Positions 7,874-15,510 of a stretch of 64,000 nucleotides of DNA are shown here, piece after piece. The translations under genes and the position numbers were made by a program. The notes beneath the pieces were generated by a model. The model searched no databases, was not told the origin of the DNA, and worked only from the letters and a program-made list of their open reading frames with translations. The stretch is from 55-13 sp964501275 (GTDB lineage Bacteria; Armatimonadota; Fimbriimonadia; Fimbriimonadales; Fimbriimonadaceae). Within the stretch, counting starts at the first letter, position 1, and every line of letters begins with the position of its first letter. The DNA is taken from NCBI GenBank assembly GCA_964501275.1, contig CAZCSP010000004.1, forward strand, positions 62,001 to 126,000. Reading direction: 5' to 3'.

Positions 7874-8036
7874 ACGGCTTGGAAGGTCTTGGGACGCATG
7901 GCAAGCTTCTCTTGGGAGCCCCGGGGTCGCGCCGGTGAGCAAGCTTGTAGTTTTATCCAACCTGTGCTTCGACTCCCAGCTTGTATCCACGACCTGGAAG
8001 GTCTTGGGACGCATAGGCAGGATGCCTATGCTACAT
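7874..8036. repeat. Two copies of an aaggtcttgggacgcat element
   Basis: cttggaaggtcttgggacgc at about 7879-7898 recurs as cctggaaggtcttgggacgc at 7993-8012, the second followed by ataggcaggatgcctatgct, a short hairpin. The same theme (gacctggcaggtcgagggac) occurs in an element inside trmFO at 59363-59468. The stretch 7829-8253 otherwise holds only the leader of the ribosomal operon. Confidence 0.65.
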
Positions 8037-8136
8037 GGTCCTACTCGTTGACTTTTCCACATCTCCTTAGGTACATTCTCCCCTGGTCTCTAGTAGGCCA
8101 AGCACTCAGCGGCTTCCAGCCGGAGGCGTGTGTCGC

Positions 8137-8253
8137 CCCCAAACTTGGGGCAACGACCGCACCGAGCGCCTTGCCAGGCGGACGAAGCTGACTGAAATGA
8201 AGGAAACGGTGCATCGTCCCGTCGTGTCGGGATGACGCCCCTAAGGAGTAACA
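8137..8253 (+). promoter_or_regulatory. Leader of the rplC ribosomal operon
   Basis: Non-coding sequence before rplC with small hairpins: ccccaaacttgggg at 8137-8150 and tcccg/cggga near 8217-8232. A strong Shine-Dalgarno (aaggag) lies just before ATG 8254. rpsJ, the usual first gene of the S10 operon, is absent. I cannot assign a known ribosomal-protein leader RNA. Confidence 0.35.
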
Positions 8254-8880
8254 ATGATCTCAGGAATCCTGGGAACCAAAGTAGGTATGACTCACCTCTT
8301 CACCGAAGAGGGAAAGATGGTCCCGGTAACGGTTATTCAGGCCGGACCCGTCTACGTTACGCAGGTAAAGACAGAAGAGACCGATGGCTACAACGCCATC
8401 CAAGTTGGCTTTGGCGAGGCGAAGGAAAAGCACCTTACGTTCCCCAAATATGGCCACCTGAAGAAAGCGGGTCTCGATCGAAACTTGCGAACCCTAAAAG
8501 AATTTCGTGTCAGCGAGACCGCCGGCATCGAGTTGGGCCAAGAGTTCAAAGCCGACCTCTTTGAGGAAGGCGAGAAGATCACGGTCACCGGCACCAGCAA
8601 AGGCCGCGGCTTCGCGGGTGGCGTGAAGCGCTACCACTTCAAGGGTCAGCACATGACCCACGGCTATATGACTCACCGCCGACCGCTCTCCAGCGGTGCG
8701 ACGGGTCCCCAGAGGGTCTTCAAGGGCGTTAGGAAGCCCGGACACATGGGCGACGCAACTGTGACCCAGAAGGGTCTCAAGGTTGTCAAGGTCGATGCCG
8801 AGCGAAACCTGATTCTCGTCGACGGCAGCGTAGCGGGTCCTAACGGCGCGCTCGTTGTGATCAACAAGGTGGCGAGGTAA
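8254..8880 (+). CDS. rplC: 50S ribosomal protein L3
   Basis: 208 residues, normal length, opening MISGILGTKVGMTHLFTEEG. The central loop that reaches the peptidyl-transferase centre is present (GVKRYHFKGQHMTHG, then RRPLSSGATGPQRVFKG). L3 nucleates 50S assembly on 23S rRNA. It is the first gene of the cluster, with a strong Shine-Dalgarno and 5 bp to rplD. Confidence 0.97.
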   Translation: MISGILGTKVGMTHLFTEEGKMVPVTVIQAGPVYVTQVKTEETDGYNAIQVGFGEAKEKHLTFPKYGHLKKAGLDRNLRTLKEFRVSETAGIELGQEFKADLFEEGEKITVTGTSKGRGFAGGVKRYHFKGQHMTHGYMTHRRPLSSGATGPQRVFKGVRKPGHMGDATVTQKGLKVVKVDAERNLILVDGSVAGPNGALVVINKVAR

Positions 8881-8885
8881 TCCAG

Positions 8886-9557
8886 ATGGCATCAATCGAG
8901 ATTAAAGATAAAAGCGGCAAGAGGGTTGGAACCCACGAGGTTTCCAAGGCGATTGCCGAAGCCAATCCCTCCATCACGACCGTTCACCGAACCGTCGTGG
9001 CGGAAGAGGCCAACAAGCGGCAGGGAACCCAGAAGACCAAGACCCGAAGCGAAACGCGCGGCGGCGGTCGAAAGCCATATAAGCAGAAGAAGACCGGTAA
9101 CGCCCGACAGGGAACCATCCGCGCTCCTCACTATGCCCACGGCGGCATGGCCCTCGCGCTGACCCCTCGCGACTACGACAAGAAGGTCAACAAGAAAGAG
9201 CGAAGAGCGGCGATCCTGGGGGCTTTGAACCAGAAGATCCAGGGCGGCGACCTCACCGTTGCCGACGCCATCGTCTTCGCCGACCCCAAGACCAAGTCCG
9301 CCCTGGAATTCCTGGCCGCGGTTGGTTTGAAGGATGCGCGAAGGCTGTTGATCATCCTCCCGCAATACGATGAAGTCACCTACAAGAGCTTCCGAAACCT
9401 TCCCAACGTGACCGTGCGAACCGCGCCGGCCTCGACGGCAGGTGGAACGGAAGCGGCGAAGACCTCTGCGTTCTCAGCCCGAGACGTGATGGTTGCCCAC
9501 AAGGTGCTCATCGCCAAAGATGCCCTCGCAAAGATCGAGGAGGTTTGGGCTAAGTGA
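8886..9557 (+). CDS. rplD: 50S ribosomal protein L4
   Basis: 223 residues. The extended arm that lines the exit tunnel is visible (TRGGGRKPYKQKKTGNARQG), followed by the conserved globular part ending in AKDALAKIEEVWAK. In enterobacteria L4 autoregulates the S10 operon; whether it does here is unknown. The stop overlaps the rplW start (GTGA), giving translational coupling. Confidence 0.97.
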   Translation: MASIEIKDKSGKRVGTHEVSKAIAEANPSITTVHRTVVAEEANKRQGTQKTKTRSETRGGGRKPYKQKKTGNARQGTIRAPHYAHGGMALALTPRDYDKKVNKKERRAAILGALNQKIQGGDLTVADAIVFADPKTKSALEFLAAVGLKDARRLLIILPQYDEVTYKSFRNLPNVTVRTAPASTAGGTEAAKTSAFSARDVMVAHKVLIAKDALAKIEEVWAK

Positions 9558-9967
9558 AAAATCCGCACACAATCATTGTTGCTCCCCATATCACGGAGAA
9601 GTCGGTGGCGCTGAGCTATGGCGACGACCAGGCGGCCTTCCTTCGAAAGAAGCGAGAAGTTGCCAAGTCGGGCGCCACGGGCAAGAAGGCCGAGAAGATC
9701 ACGGTCACCGAAGAGGACTTGGTTCGCAAGTACACCTTCATCGTGGCCAAGAGCGCCAACAAGATCGAAATCAAGCAGGCCATCGAGGCCATTTACAACG
9801 CTGGCAAGAAGAAAGGCGAAGAGATCAAGGTCGAGAACGTGCATACGGTTCGCGTCTTGGGCAAAAAGCGCCGACGCGGCCAGCGCAGCACCGGCTATGA
9901 GCCAGATCGCAAGAAGGCGATCGTCACGCTCGCCAAGGGCCAAATGCTGGAGGATTACGGAGTCTAA
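9554..9967 (+). CDS. rplW: 50S ribosomal protein L23, long form
   Basis: 137 residues, about 40 more than the usual 95-100. It opens NPHTIIVAPHITEKSVALSY. A Lys-rich insertion (about residues 26-54, around KKREVAKSGATGKKAEKITV) precedes the conserved KYTFIVAKSANKIEIKQAIE. The C-terminus has the usual RGQRSTGYEPDRKKAIVTL. L23 sits at the tunnel exit and docks trigger factor and SRP. The GTG start overlaps the rplD stop by 4 bp. Confidence 0.95.
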   Translation: MKNPHTIIVAPHITEKSVALSYGDDQAAFLRKKREVAKSGATGKKAEKITVTEEDLVRKYTFIVAKSANKIEIKQAIEAIYNAGKKKGEEIKVENVHTVRVLGKKRRRGQRSTGYEPDRKKAIVTLAKGQMLEDYGV

Positions 9968-9969
9968 AG

Positions 9970-10800
9970 ATGCCTACTCGACAGTACAAACCCACCTCGC
10001 CCGGCCGGCGATTCATGATCACCGGCACCTACGAGGAAGTCACTAAAGGAAAGCCGGAGAGGAAACTCACCCGCGCCAAGCCGAAGACCGGTGGCCGCAA
10101 CAGCAGCGGACGTCTTACCTCCGGTAACCGAGGCGGCGGAAACAAGACCCGGTACCGAATCATCGACTTCAAGCGGAACAAGGATGGCGTGGTTGCCAAG
10201 GTCGCGGCGATCGAATACGATCCTAATCGAACTTGCCGAATCGCCCTGCTTCACTACCTCGACGGTGAGAAGCGATACATCCTGGCTCCCAAGAACCTGT
10301 CGGTCGGCCAGCGGGTGCAGAGTGGAGAGGGCTCGGACATTCTTCCGGGCAACGCTCTTCAACTGAAGAACATTCCGCTTGGTACCCTGGTTCACAACAT
10401 CGAATTGCAGCCCAACCGAGGCGGCCAGATGGTCCGCGCGGCGGGTACCGCGGCTCAGGTCATGGCGAAGGAAGGCACCTATGTCACCCTTCGACTGCCG
10501 AGCGGCGAAATGCGAATGGTCCACCACACCTGCCGGGCAACCGTCGGGGAAGTGGGCAACGCTGAGCACGAGAACGAGTCGATCGGTAAGGCCGGTAAGA
10601 ACCGTGGCCTTGGCCGCAAGCCTCACGTGCGTGGCGTCGTCAAGTCTCCTCGCGACCACCCCCATGGTGGTGGTGAGGCGAAGTCTCCGGTTGGGCGCCG
10701 CAAGGGTCCGGTCGACCGATGGGGCAACAAGGCTCTCGGTGAGAAGACGCGACACAATAAGCGATCGAACAAGTTCATTGTTCGAAGGAGAAACGGGTAG
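9970..10800 (+). CDS. rplB: 50S ribosomal protein L2
   Basis: 276 residues, normal length. Conserved features: RQYKPTSPGRRF near the start, the RNA-binding core, and the C-terminal GVVKSPRDHPHGGGEAKSPV, which carries the histidine near the peptidyl-transferase centre. L2 is needed for subunit joining and peptidyl transfer. It follows rplW by 2 bp and is separated from rpsS by 199 bp containing two palindromic repeats. Confidence 0.98.
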   Translation: MPTRQYKPTSPGRRFMITGTYEEVTKGKPERKLTRAKPKTGGRNSSGRLTSGNRGGGNKTRYRIIDFKRNKDGVVAKVAAIEYDPNRTCRIALLHYLDGEKRYILAPKNLSVGQRVQSGEGSDILPGNALQLKNIPLGTLVHNIELQPNRGGQMVRAAGTAAQVMAKEGTYVTLRLPSGEMRMVHHTCRATVGEVGNAEHENESIGKAGKNRGLGRKPHVRGVVKSPRDHPHGGGEAKSPVGRRKGPVDRWGNKALGEKTRHNKRSNKFIVRRRNG

Positions 10801-10872
10801 GGCATTAGGCGCTAGGTTTTGGGTGTTAGGGGATTTCCCAAATACCAAAAGCCTAACGCCAGACACCCTCCC
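10801..10872. repeat. Palindromic repeat of gttagg-type units in the ribosomal operon
   Basis: ggcattaggcgctaggtttt and tgggtgttagggg face ccaaaagcctaacgccagac and accctccc. It is an imperfect hairpin of degenerate 7-10 base units, in the rplB-rpsS spacer. Related sequence occurs at 19613-19640, in trmFO at 59789-59866, and at the trmFO 3' end. Confidence 0.75.
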
Positions 10873-10923
10873 AGTGCACTGCCCCCGGACAGATATCCGG
10901 GAAGGTTAACACAGGAGAAAGGT

Positions 10924-10995
10924 AAGTTTGGAGTTTGGAGTTTGGAATTTGGAGTGATCTGAATTCCAAACTACAAACCCCAAACTCCAAACTAA
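10924..10995. repeat. Palindromic repeat of tttggag units in the ribosomal operon
   Basis: tttggagtttggagtttgga faces ccaaactccaaact across a short loop. The unit is a 7-base tttggag with decay. It ends 4 bp before the rpsS start codon, so the hairpin would bury the rpsS ribosome-binding region if it formed in the mRNA. Confidence 0.85.
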
Positions 10996-10999
10996 GAAG

Positions 11000-11287
11000 A
11001 TGGCAAGAAGCTTAAAAAAAGGATTCTTCGTTGACGACCACCTGATGAAGAAGGTGTTCGCTCTGAACGAGAAGGGCGAGCGGAAGTTGATCAAGACTTG
11101 GTCGCGACGCTCCACGATCACTCCCGACTTTGTCGGCCACACGTTTGCGGTCCATGATGGGCGCAAGCACGTTCCGGTGCTGGTCACTGAGAACATGATC
11201 GGCCACAAGTTGGGCGAGTTCGCTCCGACTCGCACGTTCCGCGGTCACGCAGGCCAGTTGGCAGAGCGGGGTGCGAAGCTCAGATAA
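11000..11287 (+). CDS. rpsS: 30S ribosomal protein S19
   Basis: 95 residues, normal length. It opens MARSLKKGFFVDDHLMKKVF and contains the conserved TWSRRSTITPDFVGHTFAVH and EFAPTRTFRGH. S19 lies in the 30S head and contacts S13 and the A-site tRNA. The tttggag palindrome sits immediately upstream in place of a normal leader, so translation initiation here is unusual. Confidence 0.97.
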   Translation: MARSLKKGFFVDDHLMKKVFALNEKGERKLIKTWSRRSTITPDFVGHTFAVHDGRKHVPVLVTENMIGHKLGEFAPTRTFRGHAGQLAERGAKLR

Positions 11288-11338
11288 AAGCAGGCGACTC
11301 TCCCAAAAATAGGGAGCACCTGAGATAAGGCAAAAACG

Positions 11339-11980
11339 ATGGAAGTCAGAGCAGTCGGAAAATTTGTTAGAGTTCAGCCGCGAAAGGTCCGCATCATTGC
11401 AGACCAAGTTCGGGGCCGCAACGCCGTGCATGCCGCCGCGTTGCTTCAGTATCACACCAGCAAGGGTGCGAAGATGCTGAGGAAGATTTTGATCAGCGCG
11501 ATGGCGAACGCCGAGGAGAACCACGGTCTTTCGCGAGACACGCTGAGCATCCACACGATCATGGTGGACGAGGGGCCACGCCTCAAGCGAATGCAGGCAA
11601 GGGCCATGGGTCGAGGCAACCGCATCGTCAAGAAGACCAGCCACATCACCGTGGTGGTCGAAGATGTCGAGCCGGTCAAGGCCGTCAAGCCTCATGGCAC
11701 GAAGGCCAAGCCAAGGCCAACCTTCGCCGCCGCCGGCAAGCCCAAGAAGGGCAAGAAGGCAGAGGAAGCCAAGGCTGATGCCGTCGCCGCGCCGATCGTT
11801 GAGGAAGAAGTGACCGACACCCAGGTCGAGGAAGTGTCTGCCGCTGAGCCGGAAGTCACCGCCGAAGCCGAAGCGCCGGTAGAGGCTCCCGCCGAGGAAA
11901 CTCCTGCGGAAGAGCCCGTTGTAGAAGCCGAAGCCCCCGCCGAGGCCGAGAGTAACGAAGAAACCAAGGAGAACAGCTAA
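11339..11980 (+). CDS. rplV: 50S ribosomal protein L22 with an acidic C-terminal tail
   Basis: 213 residues. Roughly the first 112 form a normal L22: VRVQPRKVRIIADQVRG, the tunnel loop around RMQARAMGRGNRIVKKTSH, and a closing beta strand. A tail of about 100 residues follows, first Lys/Pro-rich (KPRPTFAAAGKPKKGKKAEE), then strongly acidic with repeated EAP, EEP and AEA. Such tails are low-complexity and probably disordered at the ribosome surface. The next gene, rpsC, carries a similar tail. Confidence 0.95.
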   Translation: MEVRAVGKFVRVQPRKVRIIADQVRGRNAVHAAALLQYHTSKGAKMLRKILISAMANAEENHGLSRDTLSIHTIMVDEGPRLKRMQARAMGRGNRIVKKTSHITVVVEDVEPVKAVKPHGTKAKPRPTFAAAGKPKKGKKAEEAKADAVAAPIVEEEVTDTQVEEVSAAEPEVTAEAEAPVEAPAEETPAEEPVVEAEAPAEAESNEETKENS

Positions 11981-11982
11981 CC

Positions 11983-12873
11983 GTGGGCCAGAAAATTCAT
12001 CCCGTCGGCTTTCGGGTCGGCGTCATCCGTGGCTTTGATAGCCATTGGTATTACAACAAGAAGGGTTACGGCCCGGCCTTGTTGCAAGACCATAAAATTC
12101 GACGATACATCAAGGGCCGCGTTGGCCTGGGCAACGTCTCCCGCGTCGAGATCGAGCGCGCCGCGAACCGAGTGAAGGTCACCATCTTCACCGCTCGCCC
12201 CGGTGCGATCATCGGTCGAGGCGGCAAGGGAATCGACGAACTGACGGACTTCCTGAACCGGATGGTCCGCCGAGAAGACCCGACCAACGTCGTCCAAGTC
12301 AACGTAACCGAAGTTCGGCAGCCTGAACTCGACGCCCAGTTGGTCGCCGAGAACATCTGTCAGCAACTTGAGAAGCGAATCTCCCACCGCCGCGCTATGC
12401 GCCAGGCGATGACCCGATGCATGCGCATGAACGGGCGTGGCATCAAGGTCCTCGTGTCTGGTCGGCTTGGCGGATCGGAAATCGCGCGGAGCGAAGGCGA
12501 CAAGGTTGGGAAGATTCCTCTTCACACCATCCGAGCCGACATCGACTACGGCGTAGCCACCGCTCACACCGTCTACGGATCGGTGGGCTGCAAGGTCTGG
12601 ATCTATAAGGGCGAAGTCCTTCCCGAGCGAAAGCTTCGAGAGATGGATTTGGCCGCTGCCGCTCCGCGTCGGCGTGAGAAGGAAGAGGAAACTCCCGCCG
12701 CCTTTGCCGCAACCAAGGCTGAAGAAGTCAAGGCTGAGGAAACGGTTCCGGTTGCTGCACCCGTCGAGACGCCTGTGGAAGCTCCGGTCGAGACTCCCGC
12801 CGCCGAGGCTCCCGCAACTGCCGAAACCCCTGCAACTGCCGAGACACCCTCAACTGAAGGAGGCGAAGCCTAA
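11983..12873 (+). CDS. rpsC: 30S ribosomal protein S3 with a Pro/Ala/Glu/Thr tail
   Basis: 296 residues from GTG 11983 (GQKIHPVGFRVGVIRGFDSH). The KH domain GxxG motif is in IIGRGGKGIDEL, and the conserved GRLGGSEIARSEG closes the core near residue 210. The last 75 or so residues are low-complexity, with repeated VETPVEAP and TAETPAT. S3 forms part of the mRNA entry channel and its helicase. Its stop overlaps the rplP start (TAATG). Confidence 0.96.
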   Translation: MGQKIHPVGFRVGVIRGFDSHWYYNKKGYGPALLQDHKIRRYIKGRVGLGNVSRVEIERAANRVKVTIFTARPGAIIGRGGKGIDELTDFLNRMVRREDPTNVVQVNVTEVRQPELDAQLVAENICQQLEKRISHRRAMRQAMTRCMRMNGRGIKVLVSGRLGGSEIARSEGDKVGKIPLHTIRADIDYGVATAHTVYGSVGCKVWIYKGEVLPERKLREMDLAAAAPRRREKEEETPAAFAATKAEEVKAEETVPVAAPVETPVEAPVETPAAEAPATAETPATAETPSTEGGEA

Positions 12874-13334
12874 TGTTAATGCCCAAACGAGTGAAAGAAG
12901 GCCGCCGCAAAATGCACCGTGGCCGCATGAAGGGCCAGGCCACTCAAGGCAACCGCATCTCGTTCGGTGAGTATGCGATCGTTGCCCAGGAGCCGGCTTG
13001 GATCACTTCCAGGCAGATCGAGTCCGCTCGTATTGCGATGACCCGCCACATCAAACGAGGTGGAAAGGTCTGGATTCGCATCTTCCCCGACAAGTCCTAC
13101 ACCAAGAAGCCGCTTGAGACCCGTATGGGTAAGGGTAAGGCTCCGGTCGAAGGCTGGGTCGCGGTTGTGAAGCCCGGACGAGTCCTCTTCGAGATGGCAG
13201 GTCCCCCCGAGGAGTTGGCAAAGGCGGCCATGCGATTGGCCATCTTCAAACTGCCCATCAAGTGTAAGTTTATGACCAAGCGGGATTATGAAACGATTCC
13301 TGCTGCGACCGAGGCCGAGGAGTCGGCAGACTAA
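12873..13334 (+). CDS. rplP: 50S ribosomal protein L16
   Basis: 153 residues, slightly long for L16. It starts MLMPKRVKEGRRKMHRGRMK and keeps FGEYAIVAQEPAWITSRQIE and the IRIFPDKSYTKKPLETRMGK segment near the A site. The C-terminus extends by about 15 acidic residues (PAATEAEESAD), like the tails of its neighbours rplV and rpsC. Confidence 0.97.
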   Translation: MLMPKRVKEGRRKMHRGRMKGQATQGNRISFGEYAIVAQEPAWITSRQIESARIAMTRHIKRGGKVWIRIFPDKSYTKKPLETRMGKGKAPVEGWVAVVKPGRVLFEMAGPPEELAKAAMRLAIFKLPIKCKFMTKRDYETIPAATEAEESAD

Positions 13335-13336
13335 GC

Positions 13337-13543
13337 ATGAAAGATTTGAAGCCTAACGATTTGCGGGATAAGTCCGTGCCGGAGTTGGAGGACTTGGTGG
13401 ACCAAGAGCGAGCCGCCCTCTACAAAGCGCGACGAGACCTCGTTTTTCGACAGATGACCGACACGGCAAGCCTGAAGGTTCGGCGACATAACATCGCCCG
13501 CCTGCTGACGATCATCGCCGAGAAGAAGGGAGGTAACGCTTAA
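13337..13543 (+). CDS. rpmC: 50S ribosomal protein L29
   Basis: 68 residues, a two-helix protein beside the tunnel exit. Conserved: LRDKSVPELEDLVDQERAAL and a C-terminal VRRHNIARLLTIIAEKK. The TAATG at 13540-13544 joins its stop to the rpsQ start. Confidence 0.93.
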   Translation: MKDLKPNDLRDKSVPELEDLVDQERAALYKARRDLVFRQMTDTASLKVRRHNIARLLTIIAEKKGGNA

Positions 13544-13839
13544 TGCCGGCCAAGAAGAAGGTTGAGGCTGTGGCGACCCCCGCCGCCGAGCCCCGAGCTT
13601 TTCGCAAGACCCGCGAAGGCATCGTGGTCTCCAACAAGATGGACAAGACCGTCGTCGTCAAGATCGAGCGCCGCGTCCAGCACCCGCTGTACGGCAAGGT
13701 CGTTCTGCGGACCACCAAGTTCAAGGCCCATGACATCATCGGCTGCGACGAAGGCGACCGCGTAGAGATCATGGAAACCCGCCCGATCAGCAAGGACAAG
13801 CGCTGGCGGGTCACTCAGATTCTGGAGAAAGTTAAGTAA
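13543..13839 (+). CDS. rpsQ: 30S ribosomal protein S17 with an N-terminal extension
   Basis: 98 residues against the usual 80-88. An Ala/Pro/Lys-rich N-terminal extension of about 20 residues (AKKKVEAVATPAAEPRAF) precedes the OB-fold: REGIVVSNKMDKTVVVKIER, HPLYGKVVLRTTKFKAHD and VEIMETRPISKDKRW. It binds 16S rRNA early in 30S assembly. Confidence 0.96.
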   Translation: MPAKKKVEAVATPAAEPRAFRKTREGIVVSNKMDKTVVVKIERRVQHPLYGKVVLRTTKFKAHDIIGCDEGDRVEIMETRPISKDKRWRVTQILEKVK

Positions 13840-13910
13840 TTGCTGGATTGTCGGATGCTTGATTGCTAGATCTAAATCCAGCAATCCAGCATTCAAGCAT
13901 TCCAGCAATT
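13838..13910. repeat. gattgctg octamer palindrome, copy c
   Basis: aattgctggattgtcggatg and cttgattgctagat face atccagcaatccagcattca and agcattccagcaatt. It begins at the rpsQ stop codon and occupies the rpsQ-rplN spacer of the ribosomal operon. A further short hairpin of gcgagt/actcgc follows near 13923-13940. Confidence 0.85.
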
Positions 13911-13974
13911 GGCCAAGCCTCCGCGAGTCGCAAACTCGCCTCGGCCTCTGGCATAGGATTAGGAAAACGAAGCA

Positions 13975-14346
13975 ATGGTACAGCAATTTACAAGGCTCAA
14001 AGTGGCCGATAACTCGGGAGCGCGCGATGTCATGTGTATCCGCGTTTTGAAGGGATCGCAGCCTCGGTATGGAACGATTGGCGACGTGATCGTGGGCGCG
14101 GTGAAAGTCGCGACCCCGAACATGCCGGTCAAGAAGGGCGATGTGGTGAAGGCGGTTATCGTCCGCACCAAGAAGGCCGTCCGCCGACGCGATGGATCGA
14201 CCCTGCGATTCGATGACAACGCCTGCGTCGTCATCAACCCCGCCAACATGGAACCCAGAGGCACCCGCATCTTTGGCCCGGTGGCTCGTGAACTGCGCGA
14301 CAAGAACTTCATGAAGATCGTGTCGCTTGCGCCGGAGGTGCTCTAA
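13975..14346 (+). CDS. rplN: 50S ribosomal protein L14
   Basis: 123 residues, standard length. Conserved VQQFTRLKVADNSGARDVMC, RRRDGSTLRFDDNACVVIN and RGTRIFGPVARELRDKNFMK. L14 forms intersubunit bridge B8 and binds RsfS. Its TAATG junction overlaps the rplX start. Confidence 0.98.
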   Translation: MVQQFTRLKVADNSGARDVMCIRVLKGSQPRYGTIGDVIVGAVKVATPNMPVKKGDVVKAVIVRTKKAVRRRDGSTLRFDDNACVVINPANMEPRGTRIFGPVARELRDKNFMKIVSLAPEVL

Positions 14347-14750
14347 TGCCGACCAAGGCTGAACTTAAACAGAAAGGTAAGAACATCAAGCTCAAGGTCA
14401 AGACGGGCGACACCGTGATGATCATTTCGGGCAAGGACAAGGGCGAGATCGGAATCGTCGCCGCGGCCTCTCCGAAAGAGAACAAGGTTCTCGTGGTCAA
14501 GCCCAGTGAAGAGAATCCCGAGCAGTTCACTCCGCTCAACATGGCGATTAAGCACCGAAAGGCCCGCACGCAAGGCGAAAAGAGCCAGAGGATATCCATC
14601 CCGGTTCCGCTCGACGCCTCCAAGGTGATGGTCATCGACCCCAAGACCAACGAACCCACCCGAATCGGCCGACGCCTCGAGGACGGCAAAATCGTCCGCT
14701 ACGCCAAAAAGAGCGGCGAGACGTTGAAGGAAGTTAAGGAAGGGAAGTAG
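14346..14750 (+). CDS. rplX: 50S ribosomal protein L24
   Basis: 134 residues; typical L24 is about 105. The KOW motif is in KTGDTVMIISGKDKGEIGIV, followed by LNMAIKHRKARTQGEKSQRI and IDPKTNEPTRIGRRLEDGK. The extra length is at both ends, the N-terminus carrying a Lys-rich stretch and the C-terminus a basic tail. L24 is an assembly initiator of the 50S subunit. Confidence 0.95.
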   Translation: MPTKAELKQKGKNIKLKVKTGDTVMIISGKDKGEIGIVAAASPKENKVLVVKPSEENPEQFTPLNMAIKHRKARTQGEKSQRISIPVPLDASKVMVIDPKTNEPTRIGRRLEDGKIVRYAKKSGETLKEVKEGK

Positions 14751-14752
14751 GG

Positions 14753-14827
14753 ATGTGGCTTGTGAATTGTGGCCTGTGGCTTGTAAGTTAAGTTCACAAA
14801 CCACATTCCACAGGTCACATTCCACAC
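14753..14827. repeat. Palindromic repeat of tgtggctt-type units in the ribosomal operon
   Basis: gatgtggcttgtgaattgtg and gcctgtggcttgt face acaaaccacattccacaggt and cacattccacac. The unit is a degenerate 7-10 base phrase. It starts 2 bp after the rplX stop, in the 118-bp rplX-rplE spacer. Confidence 0.8.
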
Positions 14828-14868
14828 GAAACGCGCCTGGTCAGCAATCAGGCAAATAGGAAAGAACA

Positions 14869-15459
14869 ATGGCAAAGAAAGACAAGCAAGAAGAAGGATC
14901 CGTGGCGACGCTGCCGAAGCCGCGATTGAAAGAGAAGTACGCAAAAGAGATCGCGCCCAAGCTGAAGGAGCAGTTCGGATACAAGTCCGTCATGCAGATT
15001 CCCAAGCTCGATAAGATCGTGATCAACATGGGCACGGGAACCGGCGACAAGGATCCCAAGCACCTGGAGAACTCCATCCGCGACATGACGCTCATCTCCG
15101 GGCAGAAGCCGGTTGTGACCACCGCCAAGAAGGCGATCTCGAACTTCAAGCTCCGAGAGGGCATGAAGGTTGGCTGCAAAGTGACCCTGCGCGGCGATCG
15201 GGCCTGGCACTTTTTCGACAAGCTCGCAACGGTCGTCCTCCCCCGCATCCGAGACTTCCAGGGCCTGTCGCCCAAGTCGTTCGACGGTCGAGGCAACTAT
15301 GCTTTGGGTCTGAAGGAGCAGTTGGTGTTCCCCGAAATCCCCTACGACACCTTCGACCGAATCCGTGGTATGGACATCATCATCTGCACCACCGCCAAGA
15401 ACGATGAAGAATCCCGAGCCTTCCTGAAGGCCATGGGCTTGCCGCTTCGAGAGAAGTAA
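14869..15459 (+). CDS. rplE: 50S ribosomal protein L5
   Basis: 196 residues, about 16 longer than usual, with a Lys-rich N-terminus (AKKDKQEEGSVATLPKPRLK). Conserved MQIPKLDKIVINMGTGTGDK, ISGQKPVVTTAKKAISNFKL, LPRIRDFQGLSPKSFDGRGN and IRGMDIIICTTAKNDEESRA. L5 binds 5S rRNA and contacts P-site tRNA. It ends the cluster: a strong terminator follows, and the usual rpsN, rpsH and rplF are absent. Confidence 0.97.
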   Translation: MAKKDKQEEGSVATLPKPRLKEKYAKEIAPKLKEQFGYKSVMQIPKLDKIVINMGTGTGDKDPKHLENSIRDMTLISGQKPVVTTAKKAISNFKLREGMKVGCKVTLRGDRAWHFFDKLATVVLPRIRDFQGLSPKSFDGRGNYALGLKEQLVFPEIPYDTFDRIRGMDIIICTTAKNDEESRAFLKAMGLPLREK

Positions 15460-15468
15460 GGACTCAAC

Positions 15469-15504
15469 AAAAAGGCCGCGTCGTTTAGCGACGCGGCCTT
15501 TTTT
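15469..15504. terminator. Bidirectional terminator between rplE and the subtilase
   Basis: A perfect 10-bp stem, GGCCGCGTCG (15474-15483) with CGACGCGGCC (15489-15498), flanked by A5 on the left and T6 on the right. It can end both the rplE transcript and the convergent subtilase transcript. Confidence 0.93.
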
Positions 15505-15510
15505 GTTTGA

